Below, piece after piece: positions 8,978-18,266 of a stretch of 24,935 bases of DNA. The DNA is from Chara braunii (taxonomy: Eukaryota; Streptophyta; Charophyceae; Charales; Characeae), in assembly GCA_003427395.1 (NCBI GenBank), contig BFEA01001335.1, positions 28,578-53,512 on the forward strand, given 5' to 3'. A model generated the notes under the pieces. The model was not told the origin of the DNA and did no database searches. It worked only from the letters and a program-made list of their open reading frames with translations. The position numbers and the translations under genes are program-made. Numbering within the stretch: position 1 is the first letter of the stretch; every line of letters begins with the position of its first letter.

Positions 8978-9390
8978 TCAAGAGACGTCCCTTCAGTCTC
9001 AAGAGGTATTAATCAGCAACATGATAACCAACATTAAGCNCTTACAGGAAACCTCCCTTCAGTCTCAAGAAGAATGCTTAGTGCTGGCCNCAGAGAGGTC
9101 CCTTCCCTCAGTTGGGAATTTCCTTTTCTTTTCCAAGAGACGTCCCGTCAGTCTCGAGGAAGTACTGAAATACTGATCTCAGAGAGGTCCATCCCCTCAT
9201 CCGAGCGAAGACAGACCCTTAGCCAAGGGCACGAAGTCCCTCTACTGACCACTCTCAGTCAAGTAAAGTTGAACTTCTTTATGCCTGTCTTCATCTGAAT
9301 CTGTTGGATGAACATTTTACTCAGAGACACGAAGTCCTTCTGCTGTTAACTCTTAGTCAGACAAAACTGAACTTCTTCATGCTCACCATG
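8978..9390. repeat. Interspersed short repeats, 3' flank of minus-strand element
   Basis: Three families interleave. GAGACGTCCCTTCAGTCTCAAG-like blocks lie at about 8980, 9048 (GAAACCTCC...) and 9137. CAGAGAGGTCC-(A/C)TTCCCTCA-like blocks lie at about 9090 and 9179. A block of about 58 bp starting CACGAAGTCC at about 9230 recurs at about 9330 (a 100-bp period) and includes the shared GAACTTCTT(T/C)ATGC. These look like old tandem duplications in a 3' UTR or LTR. No coding potential was recognised. Confidence 0.6.
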
Positions 9391-9587
9391 CTTTTCTCTT
9401 TATCTTAGGATAGTACTGATCATATCTTTTGATGCGCCACAACCATGAGCTTCTCAAATCTTTGTCACTGTGTCAATACTTACGAAACTGATTTTACAGT
9501 TTTTTCCACTCTCAGGAACCTGACACTCATGAAACGACTGTAGCACTGCATCAAAAAAACCTGATTTAGTCGTTTGCTGAAATACAG
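9391..9587. other. No gene found
   Basis: AT-rich spacer between two repeat blocks, downstream of the minus-strand integrase. No motif was recognised beyond scattered CTGAAA words that may be decayed units of the neighbouring 14-bp repeat. Confidence 0.4.
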
Positions 9588-9722
9588 AATGAAATGACTT
9601 GCTGAAAACCGAGATACTAAAACTGAGATGTTGAAACTGAAGACTGAAATTAAATTACCGAAACTGAAATAATGAAACTGAAGTTCTGAAACTGAGATGC
9701 TAAATCCGAAATGTTGAATTGA
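9588..9722. repeat. 14-bp tandem repeat (TGAAACTGAAATNN), about 9 units
   Basis: Consecutive units such as TGAAACTGAAGAC, CGAAACTGAAATAA, TGAAACTGAAGTTC and TGAAACTGAGATGC follow each other with small changes. The block lies about 95 bp beyond the integrase stop of the minus-strand element. That is the same relative place as the 46-bp minisatellite in copy 1, although the unit sequence is unrelated. Confidence 0.8.
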
Positions 9723-9815
9723 CTATACGTGAATGAGCACAGCCTCTTGAAAATTCAGTCTTGCTGTCTCATTGTCTCACTGTACCCTTTCTCTTAATTC
9801 TCTGGAACTGTTCTC

Positions 9816-11012
9816 TTACTCAGATAACTGACCTCTCTTCCCTCTCCTTGCGGTTACTGTAGGAATCAGATCTGGGTCTCTGAATATGAACTTACGAAGT
9901 CTGGAACTTGATACCATGTCATGAACCCTGGATCAATCCATTTCTGAAATCTCATAAACCTTGCCTTCTGCCTCTCCTGTGATTCTGTAAGGACCAAGCC
10001 ATCTGGGCTCCAACCTTTTAGTCCATTGTGTCTCAAGGGAACTGTCAAACAGAAGGACAACATCTTCAATCTTCAGTTTCTCTTTTCTTATATATCTTTT
10101 TTTGTTTAATCTCTCTTGGTCTGACAATCTGTTGGATGTCATTCTTTCTGCAGCATCAATCACTGCCTCATCAACGTCTGATAATTGCCTCATCAGGATC
10201 TAAAGAAGCTCTGAAATAGAATAGTCTTTGTCACTTTCTTGACTTGACCATGTCTTGACAATACTCTCAATTGACAATATAGTATACCGGTCATACCATA
10301 AAGTAAACGATGCATAACCAGTAGTTTTATTGACCGTGATATTGTCAGCGTACACAACAACTCTTAATACTTTCGGTCAGTCACTGAGATTTCCTTCACA
10401 CCACTTGGCCAATGAATCGTTCAAAGTTTTGTTCCCTCTTTCAACAGGTGCATTCGCTTGAGGATGGTAAATAGTCACATACTGAATTCTGATACCCAAC
10501 CTGAGTGTAGTTCTTCTGACAATCTTATTTCTGAATTAAGATCCTCTGTCTGAGACAAATTCTCTTATAAAAGGATACCTGAGATAAACTTTTTCTATCC
10601 AGTCAGCCACTTGCTCGGTCATCTTCCTTTTCATATCTTTTGCCTCAACGTACCCAGAGAAATTATCTCTCATGTTTAATATGTATCTCATATCACCCTT
10701 GCCTGGAGGCATAGTGATGAGATCCAGATGAACTCTGCTACCTGGCTCTACCAGGATTGTAGGGAATAGGAGCTCAATTATTATTGTAGTAGACCTCTTC
10801 TGACACAAGACACATGATTTACATTATCTGTAAATCATGTCTCTCATGTCAGGCCCAAAGTAGAGTTTAACAGTTTTGGAGTAAGTTTCCTGAGCAGCCC
10901 TGTGGTCACCAGCAACCCCTCCATGTAGAGCAAAAATTGTCTCTAACTGCTTCTTTTTACCACAGACCAATCTTAGTGGAGGTAGGCCTCCCTTACCATC
11001 CACAAAGAGATG
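9816..11012 (-). pseudogene. pol: Integrase of copy 2, broken
   Basis: The zinc-finger region (FALHGGVAGDH, then MRDMIYR*CKSCVLCQKRS) lies near 10790-10935; TAA replaces Tyr before the CxxC. The core has VHLDLITM, then REFVSDRGS with a TAA where copy 1 has Lys, then YHPQANAPVERG near 10440-10475. The C-terminal module contains KRLEPRWLGPYRI (GPY/F type) near 9980-10030. The last part (SRLRKFIFRDPDLIP) matches the end of copy 1 integrase and stops at 9816. The two stops in the zinc finger and core (TAT to TAA, AAA to TAA) are transversions, unlike most of those in copy 1. Confidence 0.88.
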
Positions 11013-11837
11013 TCATATTTTTAGCCTGAATTTCTTCCTTGAATTTTTACAATAATATTCCTTTAGGTGTTCCTCTTTCATCTTCTTGTCAATCTCTTGA
11101 TAACTGTCATCATATTCTTCGAAGAAGAAAAATATTTCTTCTTCCTTCTTTTCACTTTCTTCTTCCTCCTTTGAGCCTGAACTTTCCCCAATCCCATGAG
11201 CTGCCACTGCTGCCACGTTAATTTTAGCATACCAATCATTTGGTTCATCTTCTTCCTCCTTCCCTAGAATCGACTTGTAAACGTACGCATTTGGGATTTC
11301 TCCCCAGCCGTCTCTCTCGTCTGACCACAGACTCCTCTTGTAGGAGCATGGTGCCTCATAATCCTCATCATCTTTTTCATTAAGGAAATTATCAACATAG
11401 GCAGATTCTTCAATTGTTCCATTCACATCTTCTTCCTCGTCTTCTCGCCACTCAATCCGACTTAAGCCATCCGCTCTGTTTTTCTCAGTGGGAATTTTTT
11501 CCAGCTTAAAATCATATGTCCAGATGAAGGCGATGCATCTGCTGACTGTTGGATCTACCTGTTGGTGTTTTCTAATGACACTGATCACAACAGATGCATC
11601 AGTCCTCAGGATGAATGTTCTTCCTAGTACGTAGTGCCTAAAGTACATGAGGCTATGGATGATTGACAGTAGCTCTTTCCTGAATTGAGTGTAGCCTCTT
11701 TCTGTTGAATTGAGAGTTTTACTCTCAAATCTCAGAGGTCTCTCTCTCCCATTTTCATCTTCCTGTAAGCACTCCACCGAGAGCAACTGGTCCCCCATCC
11801 GCCTCAATGATGAAATGTCTTGCCTCTTCATGATCAT
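11013..11837 (-). pseudogene. pol: RNase H and acidic linker of copy 2
   Basis: An open frame of 274 codons. RNase H landmarks present are ERPLRFESKTLN, FRKELLSIIHS (Glu), LRTDAS (Asp) and NRADGLSRIEWRED. The first catalytic Asp, in IEADGG, is in the neighbouring RT frame near 11800 because of a small frame shift. After RNase H comes an acidic linker of about 160 residues, rich in Glu and Asp, with NVAAVAAHGIGESS and a run of Phe residues flanked by Glu. Copy 1 has the same AAVAAH...ESS element in its linker, so the linker is a regular part of this lineage. The frame ends just before the zinc finger. Confidence 0.88.
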
Positions 11838-12725
11838 AAAATGACACTCCCAGCACTACACCACCATCTTTTAATTTTTCCTGTAATGTTTCTGCTGCAG
11901 CTTGCCTTTTATCATTCCATGCTAAGTTAGCCCCTTGTCTTACCATTTCCCTCAGGGACTCTGCAAGGGTAGCAAAGTGAGGAATACAAATCCTCCAGAA
12001 TCTACAGACTCCCAAGAAGCTCCTGACGTTTGTCACTCTCTTGAGAGGCAGAGGCCAATTTAAAATCTTATCTATCTTCTTGGGATCTGGACTCCTACCT
12101 TTCGAGAAACATCTGAAGCCCAAAATTATCACCTCTGGTTGAAAGAGAAAAAGGGACTTTGGTCCGCTGACAGTCAAATTATATTTCTGAAGTCTCTCTA
12201 GAACCATCTTTACCCCTTCGGCATGTTTCCAGACAAACTTTTTGACTCCCCCTGCGACCAAAGTCTCATCTCTCACCAGAGGTCCTTTTACAGGATTGTC
12301 ATCAATGTAGGGGCTGGTTATTTCAGAAGAAATATCTTGTATGACTTTGATCATATCCCTTTGAACCATCGCCACACCGTTAGTCCAACCCTGAGGTACC
12401 ACACACATCTGAACAAGTCCTCTTGACGTGTGCATGACAGTCATTGGTCGGCTAGTGAGATCAATAGGGAACTGATCATAGCCAGAATACAGATCAACTA
12501 AAAAATAAATACATCGACTAACAAAGGATTCAGAGAGGAGATCAGCATTGGGAAGACTACCTGCATAACGTACCGTCACATAATTGAGTTTCTGAAGATT
12601 CTGTATCCATCTTAGCCCGCCTCTACATACAGTCCATCAGCAGGTTCAACAACATAAGATGCAATCTTCTTATCAAGGTACTTTACTACTTCCGCTTCTT
12701 CCTTTAGGGCATACTTGGTTGGTCG
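11755..12725 (-). pseudogene. pol: Reverse transcriptase of copy 2 (N-terminus damaged)
   Basis: The main open frame (11755-12579) runs from the fingers/palm (LVDLYSGYDQF, RPMTVMHTSRGL, VPQGWTNG) through the catalytic YIDD box at 12298-12309 and on to VRSFLGVCRFWR and the beginning of RNase H (IEADGG). It keeps the segment between the YIDD box and ILGFRCFSKGRSP that copy 1 has lost. Further upstream, VRPTKYAL and KIASYVVEPADG are readable to 12725. About 30 bp is missing between PADG and GGLRWIQNLQ relative to copy 1. Confidence 0.92.
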
Positions 12726-14107
12726 TACAATGGGCCCGACCAGCCTCTGCCATCTCTCTTACTTCACGTACCTGGCGTGGAATCGCGCCAGGTTCATTCC
12801 TTCCTTTTCCCCTTGTCTGCGCCTCTACTCCTACGTCAACGCCCGCCGCCTCTCCTCTGCCTCTGCCTTAGCGCTCGCCGTGTTCCGCCCCATTCCTTCA
12901 ACCCCCCCCGGTAGTCGTTCTGTGCAGCTCCGCTCCGCTATCTGTTTGTCCACGGCTGCGGAGTACTATACGGCCAGCCCCGAGGCCAGTCACCCGTTAC
13001 CTATAGGTATGTCGTTGCCTCCGCCTCTTGGTCGACACTAAACAACGACCGCCGGCGCTCATAGGGGAAGGGGACCGAAGGGGAGGCACAATGACTTGGC
13101 CCATAGACACAGCCCGACCCTGATGCCTACCGGTTGGCACCTGGCCGGTACCACCCGCTATAGCGGTTATCGCCCCCGCTGGTGGGTGGAGCTCCCGCAT
13201 GCTCCCTCATTGGAGGCAAGAGCATGGGTGTGGCTACTACGTAGGCCTCGAAATGCTTTAACGGAATAGCTTCGGCGCGCTCACGAGGCTAGCCCACGAC
13301 CACACTCCCCGGCCACCTTGTAAATACAACACAGCCCCGCGTGTCCTTCCTAGGCCCGAAACGTAGGTTGTACACAGGACCGCTCCGCGGTGGCCATTAA
13401 ATCCGGCGCTGGTCCGGGTCAACGGCACGCGTGAGCGCAAGAAAAACAAACAAAAATATGGCACTAAAGAGGATTACCTAAGAAATGCCATCTTCGCTCA
13501 AGCGCTACGGACGACAAACCCGAGGGGGATAACCCCGCCGACCCTCGACCCCATTGACGCCTTTACGCCACTCCGATGTTCCCACGCCGTCGCCGCCCGA
13601 CCTCGATCCCTTAATCTCCTTGACGCAAGTCTAATGCTGTAACCAATAGCGCTAGACCAAAGGCTGGTTCTAGCTCTGACGAAAGCCTAAATAAACGGAC
13701 ACCGCGTGACGCGCCAATCTACCGAAACATTTTAACCCCACACATCGACCTATCGACCGAACCGTCGACCGCCAACCTTTGTGCCCACCACGAGGCTATA
13801 TTGGATCATGCCGCCGTCGACGTCGTCCTCCGTATGTGTGCGCAAGTCACAGGTAAATGCACCAATCAACAAATAAAACCTTTTTAATCTCTGTTTAATC
13901 AGAAGAAAACAAATTCTGGTCGACGATCACGCCGACCTTTCAATCATCAACAAGTAAAAAGATCACGCGCGCCTCAAAAATTCGCGCGCCCACACACTCT
14001 CTATTCTAGTCACCCACCAGCCGCATAAGCAGCAGACACTACTGCGACTCGGGCGGTATACTCAAACTTTAAACCAAAACTATTTTCTGTCACTTGCAAA
14101 AACCAGG
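12726..14107. other. GC-rich block without recognisable gene
   Basis: The composition differs sharply from the AT-rich element halves on both sides (many CCG, CGC and GACC words). Short ORFs on both strands (e.g. 12715-13041 + and 12997-13200 -) have no motif I know and look like composition artefacts. If the inversion proposed for the two element halves is right, this block lies inside the inverted segment, on the side where the N-terminal part of gag would be expected. I see no capsid domain or zinc knuckle here, so it may be unrelated DNA. Confidence 0.5.
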
Positions 14108-14133
14108 GCGGATACCCTTGTAAGGGTATTCGC
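14108..14133. repeat. Near-perfect palindrome, 12-bp arms
   Basis: GCGGATACCCTT at 14108-14119, a 2-bp spacer, then AAGGGTATTCGC at 14122-14133. The arms pair with a single T/G wobble position. It lies immediately left of the point where recognisable gag sequence starts. Confidence 0.75.
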
Positions 14134-14155
14134 ACCGACAACGATTGGGCTATCT

Positions 14156-15108
14156 TTGCAGTCCTTGACGTTGACAAAGAGTGTGCCCAGTGAGACTTCT
14201 ACAAGTGAGTCTCCATTAGAAGGGAATTCTACTTTTCAGAATTCTTTTGAATTAGTAGAATCCTTTTCCAATGAGAGGGTTCGCTTCCTGGCTAACATGA
14301 TGTCGTTTCACGGCGATTTACCCCCAGAACTCGTCGTGGAACCCAGTGTCCGGATTGGTGAAGTGAGAAACCTCCAAACCCGTATGACGCCTCAAATGAG
14401 AAAGGAAAAGAAAAGAAGGAAGGCTGAAGAGTCGTTGATTAACATCCTTGATGACTCTGAACAGGAACGTTCACAAGGAAAGAAGGAACAGAGAAGAAAG
14501 AGGAAATTTATCCTCAAAAGTGATTTGGATGATGGAATAGTGATTTCTGATGTAATTGCTAAAATGTTGGAAGAGACGGAAGAGACATTGTCTTTCAAGG
14601 AAGCAATGACTCTAACACCTAAACTGAGAGAAGAGTTGAAAAAGTTAATTGAGAAGAAAAAATTGGAAGTTAATTATTTGGGATCAGTCTTTCCCAATCA
14701 GGTGAACAGATCACTACCAGGTTGCAAGATGAGATTTGCAACCATGGGATAAGACACCTTACAATTCCCATTAATCAAGTGAAGATTCTAGCCCTGGTGG
14801 ACTTTGGGGCGAAGATGATACTTCTGTCACGATGAACGATGGAGACATGTAATCTGACTATTGATTGGTCTGCCCAAAATGTACTGAACAATATTGCAGG
14901 AGAGTTGTTCGTGGCAGGGTTTATAGACAATTTGCCTATCAGAGTTGGGACGATGACTGTGGAACTGCTGGGTTTTGTAGTACCGGACCTGGACCATGAC
15001 TGTAACTTGGGAACACCATTCTTGCACAGGATGGAGGCAGTCCAATTTTTCAGTCATGAAGGGTCTTCTTGGATCGGCCTACAAGATTCTGAGACTGCTC
15101 AAGAATAG
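14156..15108 (+). pseudogene. Gag C-terminus and aspartic protease of copy 3
   Basis: The first frame (14156-14752) contains FHGDLPPELV, a K/R-rich tract, EETLSFKEAMTL and KMRFATMG, all matching copy 1. A one-base change near 14745 moves the protease into the next frame, where ALVDFGAKMILLS has its catalytic Asp at 14800-14802. As in copy 1, Phe replaces the usual Ser or Thr of the D-S/T-G triad. A TGA follows shortly at about 14833. The second protease landmark is present as NLGTPFLHRM (copy 1: ILGAPFLHRM). The frame stops at TAG 15106. Confidence 0.85.
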
Positions 15109-15436
15109 ACCTTTATGGTCTGCACAAAAAAGTGATTTCAAGCATCAACTGTCTGCTAATTCCATCCGGAGAGAAGGGTTTACTGAAAAGATTAGGAGGC
15201 TAAAAGCAGAAGGGAAACCAGAAGTGAAGGAAGAGATTTCGTTGCGTATCAATCAGATTTCGAAAATGAAAAATGCCCTTGGTAAACTCGAGGATGAGGA
15301 CAGACAAATTGAAGCCTTCAAGAAAGCTGTAGAGACTTCTAAGGGAGGAAAGATTAAATTAAAATTTGCAACGACTCATCCTTTTTTAGAAAAATGGTCA
15401 CTGGGTCAAAGAGAAAATATAACCCCAAGGGGGTGA
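15109..15436 (+). pseudogene. Post-protease domain of copy 3, zero frame
   Basis: Lys/Glu-rich sequence with IRRLKAEG, RINQISKMKNALGKL, IEAFKKAVETSKGG and IKLKFATTHPFLEKW aligns residue by residue with the region after the copy 1 protease. I know no function for this domain. The zero frame ends at TGA 15434-15436, 15 codons past the frameshift heptamer. The frame here differs from the upstream protease frame by an indel near 15108. Confidence 0.75.
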
Positions 15437-15452
15437 AAAAAAACCCGGTGGC
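15382..15452 (+). promoter_or_regulatory. Programmed -1 frameshift signal, copy 3
   Basis: T TTT TTA is at 15382-15388 with zero-frame codons at 15383 and 15386. An 8-nt spacer follows, then GTCACTGGGT (15397-15406) pairing with ACCCGGTGGC (15443-15452), 10 bp with two G.U pairs and a 36-nt loop. Compared with copy 1, two C-G pairs became U.G and one G.U became G-C, so pairing is kept. The -1 frame continues as GSKRKYNPKGVKKNPVAV. Confidence 0.72.
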
Positions 15453-15741
15453 AGTCCTAATAGAAAAATATTATGATGAAACATTGGGAAAAGAGAGGGA
15501 AATTATAACAGCATTAAGGGAATCAACAAAATTGGAGAATAGATTCACCAAAGAGAGATTTAACACAATGAAGATAGGCTCGGATCAATTTATCCTGCCT
15601 AAAGAGAAAAAATATATCTTCAGGATGTGTCAGGAATTTTCTGGTGCTTTCTCCTTTAATGATGAGGAGAGAGGGCGGTTGGATATGGACATGATCAAGA
15701 TGGCCAAAATCTGGACGGTTGATCAAGTTCCATAGAATGAT
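15388..15741 (+). pseudogene. pol: Start of RT region of copy 3, cut off
   Basis: The -1 frame runs from the frameshift site through VAVLIEKYYDETLGK, FTKERFNTMKIG, SGAFSFNDEERGRLD and MIKMAKIWTV, all matching copy 1 closely. A TAG lies at 15733-15735 and the last homologous codons are AAT GAT. It then passes into unrelated sequence. Confidence 0.85.
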
Positions 15742-15788
15742 ATCAGTCTAAGCTTAGGTTTTCTCTCTCAAGGGTATATAGCGTCGAC

Positions 15789-16283
15789 TCATCTGACTCT
15801 TTGAACTCTTTTCACTTTCTGGGCAAACTCAATCACCGCAAACCAATCAAATTTTGATAAATTTATATCAGACAAGGGAGAGGCTGAAAATCCCTCAAAG
15901 ACTGTAAATCGAGTTGATCCAATGAAATTCTTATTTTCCCTCTCAAATCTCTCTTTCTCTTTAAGCACTGCTTCTTCAGCAAATCCCCAGCATCTTCGAT
16001 AAACTGCATCAATACTTTTTTCTCTTGGGACATAGATTCTCACATCATACACATCCAGATCCGTGAAATAGAAGGTCAGTACATATAATCGCTCTTGTTC
16101 CCATCCGCTCTCGACCATCTCATACCTGACAACTTCATACGGAAATGCCTCTCTCTTGCTTAGAGTATTCAGTGACCTTAGGAGACATTCGACCTTCTCT
16201 TGACTTGGACCCGAACCTCTGCCAAAATTTGACCTTCTCTGTCTGATTACTTCTGCTGAAATCTCTTCAGCTCTCNTGACCAC
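15789..16283 (-). pseudogene. Repeat-domain unit A (unrecognised family)
   Basis: A 164-codon open frame of unknown function. After a basic N-terminal stretch it has a short helix (KVECLLRSLNTLSKREAF), then Tyr-rich strands FPYEVVRYEM, LYVLTFYFTDL and VYDVRIYVPR, a charged helix (EAVLKEKERFERENK) and a C-terminal FDWFAVIEFAQKV. The order and spacing match unit B (17589-18266: AFRYQYV, LSIFVVQTSFVDG, IHDMRPY, ATRYLEQREREIDESG, TDWHDMVGLAERY). It is the most 3' unit on this strand and follows unit C directly. It ends 47 bp from the broken edge of the + strand element half. Confidence 0.55.
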
Positions 16284-16681
16284 CGTTTCTTTTCTCCNCC
16301 ATCAGCACCATATTGATAATTGGTAACNAATNAGTCCNATCACAATAACTGTCATGTATAAGAGGGATTGGAACAGTCTTATACGTTACTGACATTATAC
16401 CCCATTCCACTTTCTTCTTTTGCATGATCAGATCTGTCTTCTCATCATAGATAAATTGGATCACAATCTTTCATANTCCAGTTAAAGTTTTCACCATCGT
16501 TGTTGCCTNATTCGTTGACATATGGGCGGATATCATAGATATNTCCCTCCAAGAAGTGAGTCAGCACTACGCTGATGGTCGAATTACTTGAACGGTAGAC
16601 CCAATAATGCTCATACTGATAGNGAGATATTCCTCCGGTAGTTACTTTCGACAGTTCTCTCAATGCATCAGAAGTTAGCAT
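16267..16681 (-). pseudogene. Repeat-domain unit C, one frame shift
   Basis: The first part (16445-16681) reads ALRELSKVTTGGI, YQYEHYWVYRS, ISVVLTHFLEG and IYDIRPYV, aligning with units A and B. After a frame change near 16455 the second part reads IYDEKTDLIMQKK and VPIPLIHDSY, matching the EIDESGTKLIRSF and KPLVPSLLTDG segments of unit B. The unit passes straight into unit A, so C and A form a tandem pair with a spacing of about 470 bp. Several ambiguous bases lie in it. Confidence 0.55.
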
Positions 16682-17022
16682 TCTTGATGAATTCCCCGAG
16701 CTCTTGATTCTTCCTTTCCCTTCTCAGTGTTCAAAAGACATCACAGACTCATGAGGCATACCTGAATTCAAGTCTGATTCTCTCCAATCAATAGTATCAA
16801 TCTCCTTTCTCCGGTCCAATGTGGTACCTCACACAAAGAAAGAATAAGACACAGTTAGCAGCTGTGATTCTCAAAAGAATCGAGACTCAATGAGAATAAT
16901 AAAATTAATATGAAACTCATAACATTGTCAACAGTTTTCACGCCCTAATCAAAACTCAAAAATGATAATGATGATGATGATGATGATGACCCAGACTCGT
17001 TCCGGACACGAAAATCTTTTCA
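16682..17022 (-). other. Leader between candidate primer-binding site and unit C
   Basis: No protein recognised. It holds an (ATG/CAT)n microsatellite at about 16968-16989. If the primer-binding site beside it is real, this is the 5' untranslated leader of a minus-strand LTR element. Confidence 0.35.
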
Positions 17023-17042
17023 TGTCTCTGGCAACGACGCCA
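17023..17042 (-). promoter_or_regulatory. Candidate primer-binding site (tRNA-Asp-like)
   Basis: The minus strand reads TGGCGTCGTTGCCAGAGAC. Many plant Ty3/gypsy elements prime on tRNA-Asp at a site beginning TGGCGCCGTTGCCGGGGA; the differences here are C/T and G/A transitions. Four bases upstream, at 17047 in minus orientation, the sequence ends GCGACA, which suits an LTR ending in CA. Confidence 0.45.
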
Positions 17043-17046
17043 TTTT

Positions 17047-17588
17047 TGTCGCACTTTTTCCAATCAGGCCACTTCGGGCGACCGGAAAGCCAACAGGCTG
17101 TCACGCAGGATTTTATTTGTGGTTGCAAAAAAATAATAAAATTAATTAATGCAATCCTGTTGTGTGCGTCCGGCTTCGAGCGAGACCCTTCAATTACGAT
17201 TTTCGCCGGACCACAGTCTTAAGAATCTTTGATTGTGATTCGAAACAGCATTGATAAAGCAAATAATTAAAACAAATATGTTATGTGTATATCGANATGC
17301 CAATTTAGGAATTTGAGAACNGTGACATGATGAGCAAAGNAGAACATAACCATCAAGCAGTGTCAAGGAGGAGTTCAAGACCGACCGACTCAAGGCAAAG
17401 ACAAGATGAATGAGGGAAGAATGAGAACTCATAATAATCTCATAAAGTACACATAAGCAAGCATGGTCAGCACCTCTCAAGAGTCCTCACTCAACCCTCT
17501 AAATAGTCGTTCTCAATCTCTCATTTCGCTGTTCATCTCTGGTGCTGTGACCCACGCTCACGTATAGTCTGAGACTGAGGCCTCGTGA
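17047..17588 (-). repeat. Candidate 5' LTR of a minus-strand element
   Basis: The sequence between the end of unit B (17589) and the candidate primer-binding site is non-coding, with AT-rich stretches (AATTAATTAATG, about 17140) suitable for a promoter. The 3' edge is set by the terminal CA at 17047; the 5' edge is unknown. I found no second copy in the window, so this rests only on the adjacent site. Confidence 0.3.
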
Positions 17589-18266
17589 TCATCCAAGATA
17601 CATGACACGAAAGTTAACCATAGANTTGAACTTCTCCCACAATGTAAGCAGCCCGTCCACTGAGAAGATTTCCCGTCTAAGGTAGGGATACTCGGTGGGC
17701 TCAGTCANTGCCTCAATATCGATCACTGCTGGAGAGATATACCTTTCTGCCAAACCGACCATATCATGCCAGTCCGTGCCATCTGTGAGAAGGGAAGGAA
17801 CGAGAGGCTTAGGATAGTCTGTATAAAGCTTGGGCCNAAAGCTGCGAATCAGTTTGGTGCCACTCTCATCGATCTCTCTCTCCCTCTGCTCGAGATATCT
17901 CGTGGCGGAGATNCACATGGTGTCAAAATGCTCATGAGCCTCTTTGCCCTTCTTCAGATAGGGCCTCATATCGTGGATAGTGCCATCAACAAAACTGGTC
18001 TGGACAACGAAGATTGACAGGTCTCCCTGTTTGAAACCAATGATACTAACATATTGATAACGAAATGCCTCTTTGCATGAAATCTNATNGAGATTGGCCA
18101 GCACTNACTTGCTNACGAGGAATGATTGGACCGTACTCATGAATGTGGTGTTTGCTGTCNGCTGATTATCAATGACTTGATCGCTGATCTGGTTACTGAA
18201 ATGGTTGCTGAATTGATTGTTGAATGTCTGGATAAGTGAGCTGATCTCTAGTGTGATTGTATTGAT
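17589..18266 (-). pseudogene. Repeat-domain unit B with Q/N-rich N-terminal part
   Basis: Open from just after TAG 18267-18269 to a stop at 17589, about 225 codons. It begins with a Gln/Asn/Ser-rich stretch (SSLIQTFNNQFSNHFSNQ), then a helix (MSTVQSFL...VLANL) and the Tyr/Val strands AFRYQYV, LSIFVVQTSFVDG and IHDMRPYLKKG. A charged helix, KPLVPSLLTDG, TDWHDMVGLAERY and EYPYLRREIFSVDG complete it. No family was recognised and no signal peptide or membrane segment is obvious. In the same frame upstream, unit D follows with only two intervening stops, so B and D were probably one protein. Ambiguous bases occur at several codons. Confidence 0.6.

Larger units (their letters stand above)
9816..12725 (-). 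mobile_element. Ty3/gypsy element, RT to integrase half (copy 2)
   Basis: RT, RNase H and integrase are read right to left and are collinear with copy 1 throughout. The half starts abruptly at the codon for Arg of RPTKY (12723-12725) and ends at the integrase stop TAA (9816-9818). Frames change several times through small deletions, for example within the RT N-terminus near 12615-12635 (about 30 bp lost) and between RT and RNase H near 11770. The matching gag/protease half is at 14156-15741 in the opposite orientation. Confidence 0.93.
14156..15741 (+). mobile_element. Ty3/gypsy element, gag/protease half with RT start (copy 3)
   Basis: Collinear with copy 1 from the Gag C-terminal region (copy 1 about 1085) to the ND codons just before RPTKY of RT. 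The right edge (AATGAT, 15736-15741) is exactly where the minus-strand half begins at 12725, with no codon lost or duplicated. The left edge lacks the capsid domain and zinc knuckle; residues before about 14270 do not match copy 1. Confidence 0.9.

Noticed and set aside
12659-13464. ORFs on both strands in the GC-rich block
   Set aside because: GC-rich DNA gives long chance ORFs; no Gag capsid or zinc-knuckle signature was found despite looking for the missing gag part.
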